DNA from: Stercorarius parasiticus
Lineage: Eukaryota > Chordata > Aves > Charadriiformes > Stercorariidae
Assembly: GCA_013396915.1 (NCBI GenBank)
Contig: VWZL01004643.1
Coordinates: 414,265 to 478,264, forward strand
Length of the DNA stretch: 64,000 bases
Reading direction: 5' to 3'
Of this stretch, positions 55,381 to 64,000 are shown in pieces. How positions within the stretch are numbered: the stretch's first letter is position 1; every line of letters starts with the position of its first letter. The position numbers and the translations under genes were made by a program. Below the pieces are notes generated by a model. The model was not told where the DNA came from. It saw nothing but the letters and a program-made list of their open reading frames with translations, and made no database searches.

Positions 55381-55394
55381 GTTTATGCAGGGAA

Positions 55395-56000
55395 GGTGGA
55401 GGCAGGCCGGGAGCTGGGGATGGGGGGGGATGCGCCAGCTGCTCCCCGGGCACCGGGCTGGCACTTGCCTCCCGGATTGCACGGGAGAGGGAACATCGCG
55501 CTTCTAGCAGGCATCGCACGTCTTTCCAAATCAAATACGAGCCTGCCCCGCGGCTCAGCGCTGTGGGGAGCGGGGGGCAGCCCAGGGGCAGAGCTGCAAA
55601 GCTGGCAGTGGGCAAGGCAGGGCTTGCGGGACCGGTGCCAGCCTGGTGCCACCCCGCAGCGGTCCCCTCCAGCTCAGCCAGTGCCGCCAAGTCCTCAGGG
55701 CGACGTTTCGCTCCTGTCCGTTGCCAGGTTTTGCTCGGTTTCTCGCCCCTGGGCACAAGGTTGCGGTTTTTTGGCTCAGCAGGAGAAGAGGCAAGGCAAG
55801 CTTTGGTTGTTTTTATTAGAGTTAAAAAGGAAGCTTTAAAGCAGACGTTCCTACGCGTCCCGAGCCTAGTCCGCACGTCGCAGCCATGCCAGCACAGCCA
55901 AGCAGCAAAATCCTCACGTCGGCCGACTGGCTCCCAGCTGCGGAGAGCTGGTGTCGCCCAGCAGCCGAATCCCGGCCCTGTGCCAAAGCCAGTGGAGCTT
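55395..56000. promoter_or_regulatory. CpG-rich patch, about 600 bp
   Basis: Frequent CpGs (ACATCGCGCTTC, CCCCGCGGCTCAGCGC, GGGCGACGTTTCGC, CGCACGTCGCAGCC). Long frames on both strands (237 codons plus, 241 codons minus) lie exactly here and cancel each other as evidence for a gene. The patch could be a promoter-type CpG island, but no donor or TATA box is paired with it. Confidence 0.3.
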
Positions 56001-57576
56001 CGGCAGCATCGGGGCTTTGCTGCTCTAAAGGCATCTCCCCACAGCCCAGCCAGAGGCACCGGTGCAGCTCTGGGTGCAAATACACTTTAGTTAGCAGAAA
56101 TATAAGAAATAAAGGTCCAGCTTTGTCCTCGTGCTGTTCCTTTAGGGTAAGGAGCCATGTGTTCTCTGAGCCATGACCCAGCGTAATGTTTCTGGGTTGA
56201 GCCTGCGACGCTCCAACCTGATGTAACCTTGGGGTTCCCCCTTTGCTTTCACCAGCTCCTGGGGGGACATCACCCATCTGGGCTACGAAATGGTTATTCT
56301 GGTGCTGGGATTGCCCTGGGTTTGGTGCCTTTAGTCCCCATGAGCTGCTCCAAATATCTGGTGACTTGGAAGGAGAGCAGGAATACGCTCCTATTTAATC
56401 TGGCTTTGGCTTTCGGAAGCGACACCCCCTCTGTATCTTCCTTATCATGCGCTTCTGCGCGCTGGGCTGAGCTTACACTTGCAGCTGTCGGAAACAGAGA
56501 TGGTTCGTGTACCCCAACGCTGCACCCAGGCAGGGTGGTATCAGCCCCGTTACAGGTGTAAGGGAGATTTTGACAGATGTTGTTTGTCGGTAGAGGTATT
56601 CTGGATCTAGCTTTTGACAATCCAGCGCTTTTTTCAGTGCAAATGTGCCTGTTTGCAGGGAAAGAAGAGGATGCGAAGCCCCAGCAGGGGATGGCACGTG
56701 CCTCCTGTCCAGATTTGGCCCCCTGGAAGCAATAGCGTGCCGCTGAGATGAGCACCTTGTGTGCGGGAGCTGCAGATCTTTAGCAGGCAGGAATGCCTGA
56801 GATGCTTTGAGATAAGGAGCCAGAAATGCGTGTGGCGGTGTGACGGCGTGGAGAGGGTGCCAGCAGGGCCGGGAGAGCTTCCATGGGGCAAAGCCCCATC
56901 CCTGCAGCCCCTCTCCTCCCTGGAAGAACCCTGTTGTGCTCCTCATGAGGCTCCTTTGCTGTTCAAAAGCTGCTGAAGCCCAGGGGTGGGCTTGCACAGA
57001 GCCTCCTGAAACCAGTACCAGCGAGGGGACGTAGCCTGATGGCCATGTCGTGCAGGGAAGTACATGAGAGGCTCTGTGGTTTGCCACACAGCGTGGCAGG
57101 ACACTGGCCACCAGCCCCAGCTCCTTGCCCGGCCATGGACCAGCTGCCCAGCACAGCAGGCAGCTCCCTTTCCTCTCCCTGCCTCATTTTCCCTGCTCCT
57201 GCCCTGCGTTGCTGACACCTGATCAGCTGCCACAGCAGTGCTGCAAAATAATAAAAAAAAAAGAGTAAAGCGATAAAGCTGGGGGATTTCTGCGCATCTG
57301 GTGCAGCCTGGCAGTGGGCTGAGGGGGTGAAGGTGCTGCTCGCGGTGCAGGGTGAAGGCTCATTTTGGGATTCCTCACCCTGTTCCTGCAACAGCTCCAT
57401 CACCAACCCCCTGCAGTTTCACTGACCTTCCCGCTGGCCTGTGGAGAGCATGTCGGTGGCAGGGGGACAGGCGGACAGAGCAAAGCTGCTCCACAAACAC
57501 AGGACCATTAACCCAAATCCATTTATCTGGAGCTGGCCCGTGGGTCCAGGACATCAGCGCTGGGTTAGGTGCTGGC
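56001..57576. other. noncoding stretch, nothing distinct
   Basis: Conflicting frames of 85-212 codons on the minus strand (56473-57111 the longest), without recognisable content. A short A run lies near 57252-57262. Confidence 0.5.
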
Positions 57577-57664
57577 GCAGCATCCCTCCTCCCTCCCGCA
57601 GCATCCCTCCTCCCTCCTGCAGCATCCCTTCTCCCTCCCGCAGCATCCCTTCTCCCTCCTGCAG
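57577..57664. repeat. 21-bp tandem repeat, 4 copies
   Basis: GCAGCATCCCTCCTCCCTCC(C/T), with the later two copies reading CTTCTCC. The period of 21 keeps reading frames, giving AASLLPP heptapeptides on the plus strand. Strong strand asymmetry (pyrimidine-rich top strand). Confidence 0.95.
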
Positions 57665-57744
57665 CCAAACGCACGTGGCTCCTGGGAGACTCGTGCCTCA
57701 GTTTCCCCATCTGTAAAGCGGAGGTGGGAGTGCTGGGGTACGTA

Positions 57745-58100
57745 TCCAGGATGGGTGTCACGTCCCCGGCCGCGCAGCTCAACCCAGGGCTGACAGTGAC
57801 CTATTTACCTACGGCAGAACTTTCTGCTCCACTTATTTGACCCGGCACCTTTCTGTTTGCTTAAAGCCGGGAACGTTTCCTCTCGGCCAAGCCGGGCGCG
57901 CGCTCAGGTATGTTTGCTCGAGAGACAGACCGCTGCTCTGTGCATCCCCGGCTCTCCGCCTGGGAGGAATTCGGACCCTTTCGCTGCGATCCCATTGCAG
58001 AATTCACCCTGAAAAGCTTCCACGTTTTTCTTTGCCCTCTTCTCTCAAGCTGCGCCGTCGTCATCTCGGGGACAGGCAGCGCCGAGGAGTAGAAAGGTGA
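57745..58100. promoter_or_regulatory. CpG-rich patch
   Basis: Contains CCCCGGCCGCGCAGC, GCCGGGCGCGCGCTC, CTGCGCCGTCGTC and GGCAGCGCCGAGGAG. A promoter is possible; AGAAAGGTGACATT near 58092 is a fair donor-like site at its right edge. No TATA box. Confidence 0.27.
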
Positions 58101-59055
58101 CATTGTTCTGCCCTGGAAGGCCGTCAGCATCCCAACTCCCCAGCTCTGTAGCTGCCTCAGTCATGCATGTTTGCATATGTTAAAAATATTTAGTCCACTG
58201 CTAAAAAAAATATTATGCCCGAGATCTGGGGCCAGCTAAATATAATGCCATCTATGTGTCCGTGGCGCTGCGTGCCGGAGGCACAGAGGGGTACTATTTG
58301 CCTTCGGAGCAGTCCTCGGCTGCGAGCAGGGATGCCAGGAGCGATCCCGATACTGATGTCTGCCAGAAACGCTTTTCTCCGGCTTGGAGAGGGATTTGGG
58401 GCAAGGAAGGCTCTTTGCTGGGGTGTGGGTTGTTGCGGTGCAGCGTGGTGCTCGTGCCGGGGTGCTTCCCTGTGCCTGGGCAGCCTTGGCGGCTGCGGGC
58501 AGGAATGCACAGGGCGAGGAGGGAAAAAAGGTCAAAAAAAATATGTTGGCTCTAAGAAAAAGTAATAAAAATGAAAGAGCGGACTGGGATAATTCCTGCA
58601 TTCACAGCCGGTGGGACGGGCACGGTGCAGGGATGAGCCGGGGCTGGCCCCGTTCCCCAAACCCTCCGGTGCACGGGGTGATTTCATGGCGTGGACACAG
58701 GCCATATTGGAGAGGACTGAGACCTCCCCAGCTCATTTCATGTATGAGAGCAGGTTACGGCTCTTACCAGCCTCGCCCAGGCTTTCGCCTGTGGCCTGGA
58801 GGTACCCAGCACTGCTTGGGCTGGGGAGAAGCTTCCAGATACATTTCATATAAATAATTTCAAGCCAGCTGAGAGTGTGGGAGGGAAAACATTTCCCCGT
58901 AGTAATCTCTCCCAATGAGGGGCAGGAGAAAAGAGTTTGTTCTGGCTGCAGGAGGAAGACAACGGGGCGCGAGGCCACGGGATTTTTGTGCCGAAGCATT
59001 AAGGAATCATTTCCTCTGCTTTTTCCTTATATATTTATTTTTGGAGTGGGAAAAA
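58101..59055. other. noncoding, AT-rich start then GC-balanced
   Basis: The interval 58160-58255 is AT-rich, with GTTTGCATATG (octamer-like), AAAAATATTTAG and CTAAATATAATGCC. The remainder has conflicting frames up to 157 codons. No gene is recognised. Confidence 0.5.
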
Positions 59056-59086
59056 GGGGCTGGGGGAGGGGGGGGAAGGAGTCGGG
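59056..59086 (+). other. G-rich tract, strong G-quadruplex candidate
   Basis: G4-CT-G5-A-G8, then AA-GG-A-G-TC-GGG-A-GG: at least four runs of three or more G within 31 bases with loops of one to three bases. Quadruplex folding is predicted from the pattern (established rule), not shown. Confidence 0.6.
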
Positions 59087-59151
59087 AGGTGAAATAATCC
59101 CAGGCAGAGAGTGTGAAGGAATCTTTATACCCCGTCCTTTTCCTTTTGGGC

Positions 59152-59180
59152 TTTTTTTTTTTTTTTTTCTTTTTCCCCCC
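59152..59180 (+). repeat. T17-C-T5-C6 pyrimidine tract
   Basis: Low-complexity pyrimidine run directly preceding a GC-rich segment. It could also act as a polypyrimidine tract, as TTCTGCAAG follows, but no AG exon boundary with an open frame is convincing. Confidence 0.9.
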
Positions 59181-59309
59181 CTTCTGCAAGCGCTTTGAGA
59201 GGCGGGGGAGCAAGCGGCTCCGTACACTGCGGCCATTCATGGCTCAGCTGGGGGCGTGCGGGGCGCGTGGCTGGGTGGGAGCGCGCCACGCCGGAGAGGA
59301 GAATAATTT

Positions 59310-59510
59310 GTTCACAATATAGAGCAGGGTAAAATAGGCTGGTTGTCTGAGCGGGGATGTAGCATAATGTATAGAAGTGCGAGCCTCAATAAGTCTATTT
59401 ATTAGCGGGGCCTTTTGCTGAGCGGGGCTGTGAATAAACTATACAGCTCGTACAAAAATGTAAATGTTAGTGATCCCTTAGAGACATAATTACAGGAAAA
59501 AATAAGGACA
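59310..59510. promoter_or_regulatory. AT-rich block with repeated GCGGGG and A/T motifs
   Basis: CTGAGCGGGG occurs at 59347-59356 and 59418-59427, and AGCGGGG again at 59404-59410. Each 10-mer is followed by a similar A/T-rich stretch (ATGTAGCATAATGTATA and CTGTGAATAAACTATAC), so the block is partly a diverged 71-bp direct repeat. CAATAAGTCTATTTATTAG between them is an inverted pair of CDX/HOX-like AATAA cores. A composite element is a fair inference; conservation is unknown. Confidence 0.35.
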
Positions 59511-62129
59511 GCTTTTCAGCGTTTGGGAAGCCGGCCTCCTTCGTCCCCTTTCTAACTGCTGATACACATATTATGTTTCCCCCGTGGGGTGTCTGCATCC
59601 AGCGTGGCGCGTCCCCCCTCTTGCAGCTCCTCCATCGTCCTCCCTGCCCGCTAATTAAAGGGAAGTTGTGTCTCCACGTCCCACGGAACGTGTTCTCAGC
59701 CCGCTTTGGTGTGCAGAGCTCTTGAATTCCTCAAGCCTGTGTGCCACTGGCTCCTCTGGACCACAGTGAAAGGTTTCATTCATCCCTCCTCTGCTGCCTT
59801 CTAGAGTTACCACACCCTGGGCCTCTGCTCCGCAGCTCCTCTCTGTTTTCCTTTCATTAGCAGGATTCCCAGATTGAATGGCTGCGAAGGGCTGGGAAGA
59901 GATGCTACAACCCTATTAGCGTAAGGGCTGTGCAAATACCTGCCCCGCGCGCGCTCCTGCCGTTTGCCGTGAGGTCTGCAGAGCAAGAGAGCCAAAATCT
60001 TTGGGGTTTGGGCTTTTTTTTTTTTCTTTCTGTAAAAGCAATTCTAAGTGCTGCCCCGACTGCCCCGTGCCTCAGTTTCCCTGAGCACAGCTCGTTTCCA
60101 CCCACCCCGGGGATGAGTTTGCAACCTTTTCTGGAAGCTGGCAGGGGAGCCGCAGGCAGGACAGGCACTGCCCACCCCGGGGACCTCTCAGAAGACGCTC
60201 TGGGATCTGCTGGTGCTTATTTGGCTGCACCCAAGCCATGGCAGCGCTCCGGGGGTGCCCACGAGGACTGCAGCATAGTATGCGTGAGTGTCTTAAGTAC
60301 CATAGCTGAAGCCGCGTGGCTGTCCTTGCGTGCCTTTGCCCTCCGTGCCCGTCTGAGCGTTCAACGAGCAGGGGATGTTGACCCCAGTCTCAGCAGCCGG
60401 CCCAAATCTTTGATTTGATTTAAGATGGACAGAAGAAACCCATCGCAGACGTGGGATGGACGGGAGCGGGTCTCCCTAAGCAGAAAGCGGTTTCGGTTGA
60501 TGTCAGCTTTTCTTTTGGGAGTCGAGCTATTCAGCAAGCCTTTACCAGAGCAAGATTAGAGGAAAGCGAGAAAATTAGTTTCTAGGAAATCCATGCTGGG
60601 ACACGAAGGGTCACAGAAGGGTTACGATGAGGGAATTTGCTTTGGGAAGGAAGAGCAAGGCACTTCGGAGCAGCCGTGGCTTTCGCCGCCCCCTCTGCCA
60701 CCCTCGAGATGAGATCAGCCCGCGGCCCTGGCGCAGCTCTCTTACTGAGCTGCCGCTTTTATGGATGAGCTGGTGAAGCAAATTAACTTTCGACGAGTTT
60801 TTTCAATGGGAAAGGGACAGGCTTTTCAACAGAAATTTATAGCAAAATGTTAGCTTCACATCGACCATCTGTCACCCACTGCGATGTGGAACCTTGTTTG
60901 TTTTTTTGGCCCTTTGCAATTATTCTTGGTAGCGGGGACTCATCTAGGGTGAATTTAAGTTTCCTGATCACTGATTTATATCTTCAGTTGCCGTTCTTGG
61001 AGGCTTCACAAGTAGCTCAGAGTTCTGGGTGATTCATCATGTTTGATGGAAGCCCTACGAGGCCAGACAGCCTCTTTGGAGGTGCCGTCGCTGAGTCTCA
61101 TGGTGCTGCTGCCGTTGGATCACTCCCTTCACCTGATGCCGGTGGTTGTCCCCTCTCCATGGAAGGATGTAAATATGAGGGCTTGTGGTGGGGACCCCAG
61201 GTGATGAGCACCCAAGTAGAAAAGGGAGTTGGAGAGGTGCCGTCTCTTTGCTAGTGGTGGTGACCCCTTCTGGTGCCCAGGACACCGTAGGTGTTCCCCA
61301 TGGCTTGTCTTGTCTCCTGCAAACCCAGATGTGGTGGGAATGGTGTTGGCTTCTTCTGTCCCATAGACAGCGTGTCCCCACAAATACGCTTTTAACGACA
61401 ACAGTAACTGCTGTGGGCTGGGGGTTTGAAATCTGCCTTGCAAACCCCATTGAAATCAAAAGCATTCACGGCTGCTCAACCTTCCCTTCCCATTGAGCAG
61501 ACCATGCGCTTCGCTGCTGCCTGGCTGGATTGCCCAGTCTGGAGCCACCGTTCAAAAATGTCCCGTGAGTCCTTGCGGCCGGGTCTGCAGCGTGGTTTTG
61601 CATTGGCACTCCTGATGGGTTGGCGTAGGGACAATCTCCCATACCTGGTCTCTGATTTCTAGCCTGTAATCACTTGGATTGTGGTTTTGAGGAACCTGAA
61701 ATAAAGAACAAGCAGATGGAAAGCTGAGCGTTGCTGCCTGCAAAGTTCTTGGCCATGAATCAGCTTCTGGCTTGTCTCTGAGGTTGGGTCCTCAGCACCT
61801 TCCTTGGGACCATCTCATGCAAGTGCTTGGCCAGCCTGCGCACTCCAAAGCTGTGCAGGTCGGAGTTGTGGATTCAGATCAGGATCAGACATCCCTGATG
61901 CATCCTGTGGTCAGACCAAAGTCTGTTTTCACCCCGTCGCTCGTGCAAACACAGGGTACATCCTTAAGGAACATCCTGATGGAGCGGAGGAGCTACAACG
62001 CCGGATCCTGGCCCGGCTCATCGCAGCAGGTCACGGCAGTGGTCCTGCAAATTGCCTGGCCTGCAACAGCAAGACGCTGAAAGCCTTTGGCTAAAAGGGA
62101 GTAAAGCAGGGGAGAAATCTTCTGTATGA
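59511..62129. other. noncoding stretch, no gene recognised
   Basis: T12 at 60014-60025. Frames of 87-162 codons at 59905-60418 and 103-136 codons at 61055-61496 conflict on opposite strands. CTAATTAAAGGG near 59650 and an AT-leaning patch at 60770-60850 are minor. No repeats of note. Confidence 0.5.
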
Positions 62130-62600
62130 ACACTGCAGTATATTAATAATATATAATTAATATATCCTTACAATCTCATCCCATTAAAAATAAGCTTGCG
62201 TCCAGCTGTACTTGGTTGAAAACATCATTTTCTTGTGTATAAGATAAGAACAACTTTGAGCCCACCTGATTTCTAGGAAATTTGGACATGAGTTAGGTAT
62301 CACAGAAGAAACCCAGTGTGAGGAGAAACGGGGCACTTCGATCCTGATATCTAATGCATCAAATGCTGATGGGGTCGGCACCACATGGGGGGAAAAAAAC
62401 ACTATTCCTGGGTCAGAAAGGCAATTTTGAGTCCTCCAAATGATGGGCTGGGTTTTATTTTAATGCAGTCATATATGTATTTTAAGCAACGTTTATTAGC
62501 AAAGTGCTTCGCGCAGAAAGATGCACCTGGGTTTGATTTATGTTACATGAGAAATGGCTTGGCCAAGGCAAAAAGCACAGAAATGGGGGGGGGGGGAACA
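62130..62600. other. AT-rich stretch ending in G12
   Basis: ATTAATAATATATAATTAAT at 62140-62159 is low-complexity AT. The interval 62450-62520 is AT-leaning (CATATATGTATTTTAAGC). A perfect G12 run at 62585-62596 is slippage-prone. No gene. Confidence 0.6.
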
Positions 62601-63759
62601 AAATAAAATTTTTCTTTTATTGTGCATAATGAGATGTTTGCTCTGTGGCAATTATATAAGTGGTTTCATCTTCGTGGGTTCAAAACAAATCTATGAATAC
62701 AGCATGTATTTTAAAATTCATTGTTTTGCCCTGTGAATGAGTCTTCTAAAAAAATCCGTGACCGGGAGCCAGAGCCAGCTCGCTGTTAGACCGGGTTCAG
62801 TCCGTGGTAGCTCCTTTGGCTTCGGGGAAGTTCCTCTGGACTTAGCTCATTAGCTAAAACGAGCCTTTTTCCTCCTTCATCCCTCCTCCTGGATGTGCGT
62901 GCTCTGTTGGGGACCGCGTGTAACGTTTTCGCGGTGATATTCGCCGAATGGATGGCGAAGGGCGGCGCACTGGTACCCTGCTCGCTGGAATCCAGCGCGC
63001 CACGGCTGCACGGGAGTGACCTGCTGTGCAGAGGATGGTTTGGGGTGTTTTTCCCCAAGGAAAGATCGGCAAAAAGCCATGCACACGCTTACCTTCAGAA
63101 AGCAAAAGTCGGGCCGGCGCGGAAGCCTTGGCAGCGCTGGGAGGGTGATGGGGGGAGCCGGGATGCTGGGAACAAGCGGGCAGCACCGGGCAGCGCATCC
63201 CCATCAGCTTGGACCAATTCACCCGTGGGGAGCCACGTTCAGGCTCGGTGGGGCAGGCTGGAGGGAAGCGGGGCAAAAGCAGCGGTTTTTAGCCCTTTAG
63301 CTCTGGTTTTCATCAAAACAGGCCTTTGCTGAAATTGCACAGGCCTTTGGAGAGCTTTCAATCCAAGCTGGTGTGTATTATTATATACCGTGTTTCCATA
63401 GGGTAGTGGACGTCATGAGAGCAAAACCATGGACGGGAGGTTGTCCATGCCATGCCAAACAGCGGCGCAGGGCACAGCCATAACCCAGTGGTGCCAAAAA
63501 ATGTTTGTTCACTTCTGGGGCTGAAAAACAGCAAGAGGAGGAGATGTTAAATACGGGTAATTCAAACCCGCGCAAGCTTTATTGCAAAAAACATCAGAAG
63601 TTGGTGCAGCCCCGCCATTGCTGTCCGCAAAAGCCAAATTGACTCCTCAAAGGCGGTTTGCAGTCGCTGCTGTAAATAAGCGTGTGCTCGTCCAGGGGCT
63701 GCTCCGTTCGGAGCTGCTTGGATGGCGTCCAGTCCAGGGGGTTTTATTGCAATTCCACT
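62601..63759. other. noncoding stretch, GC-rich middle
   Basis: The interval 62930-63270 is moderately CpG-rich with conflicting 94-145-codon frames on both strands. Otherwise AT-balanced. No recognisable product. Confidence 0.5.
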
Positions 63760-63970
63760 TGATTGCCGAGATTAAATGACGGCTCATTCTCTACGCTTTA
63801 CGGAGCTCCAGGAATAATCGTCGCAACGTGAAAAATGTCAATGGCTCCCGGGCTGTGGAAAGCCGTATTGACCTCAGAGCGGGGTTTCAAATATTACACT
63901 CGCCGCTGTCAGAGGAGAGCAAAGCAGATAATCCTCTCGGCCTTTTATCCTTGGGATAACGGAAAATTGG
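63760..63970. promoter_or_regulatory. motif-rich block near window end
   Basis: Compact sequence with GAGATTAAATGACGG, GAATAATCGTCGC, TTCAAATATTACAC and CAGATAATCC (a K50-type TAATCC core). It lacks open frames and differs in texture from its left flank. The window ends in a T-rich run at 63981-64000, so its right context is missing. Confidence 0.25.
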
Positions 63971-64000
63971 GAGAATGCTGCTTTTCTTTTTTTTTTCTTT

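Noticed and set aside
55334..56090. Opposed frames of 241 (minus) and 237 (plus) codons
   Set aside because: Equal-length frames on both strands of a CpG-rich patch indicate stop-codon scarcity rather than two genes.
1..64000. tRNA, rRNA and spliceosomal RNA genes
   Set aside because: I looked for GGTTCGAATCC-type B boxes and for U6 or 5S start sequences and saw none on either strand. A covariance-model scan was not possible.

Overview
This looks like intergenic or intronic DNA from a vertebrate nuclear genome. No open frame is long enough, or recognisable enough, to call a gene with confidence. There is no operon structure, no closely packed genes, and there are many homopolymer runs and microsatellites. 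I see no Alu, B1, L1, LTR or intact CR1 sequence. Sparse interspersed repeats, many short poly-T/poly-A runs and alternating CpG-rich and AT-rich patches fit a bird (or another archosaur) best, but that is an inference from texture, not a marker gene. One ambiguous base (16586) shows this is a draft assembly.

Layout. 1-16 kb: mostly featureless DNA, with a coding-like but frame-broken stretch on the minus strand at 2706-3042, a SOX/POU motif cluster at 5821-6000, an octamer/palindrome block at 9379-9490 and a homeodomain (TAATC) cluster near 13350. 16-17.1 kb: a palindrome, an AT-rich block, a short CpG-dense patch and a candidate spliced exon (16855-17066). 17-35 kb: alternating AT-rich blocks with palindromic motifs (21.7, 22.6, 25.0, 26.3, 29-31, 32.5, 34.4 kb) and GC-rich patches (26.5, 28-29, 33.3 kb). 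35-45 kb: a CpG-rich patch at 35.4-35.9 kb, an AT-rich block at 37.0-37.3 kb and a striking 121-bp inverted repeat at 41114-41234. 45-52 kb: two candidate first exons with good splice donors (ending 45697 and 49010), a GC-rich stretch, and a 15-bp minisatellite (50857-51066). 52-64 kb: short tandem duplications, CpG-rich patches at 55.4-56.0 and 57.7-58.1 kb, a 21-bp tandem repeat, a G-rich tract, and AT-rich blocks with repeated motifs at 59.3-59.5 and 63.8 kb.

Interpretation. Many AT-rich, motif-dense blocks separated by plain sequence, with few transposons and no coding exons, resemble the regulatory landscape of a developmental gene. I cannot identify that gene. No conservation data were available, so each block is a candidate element only. 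The strongest directly visible signals are the 41.1-kb hairpin, the minisatellite, the SOX/POU composite site, and the TATA box paired with a consensus splice donor at 48.9-49.0 kb.
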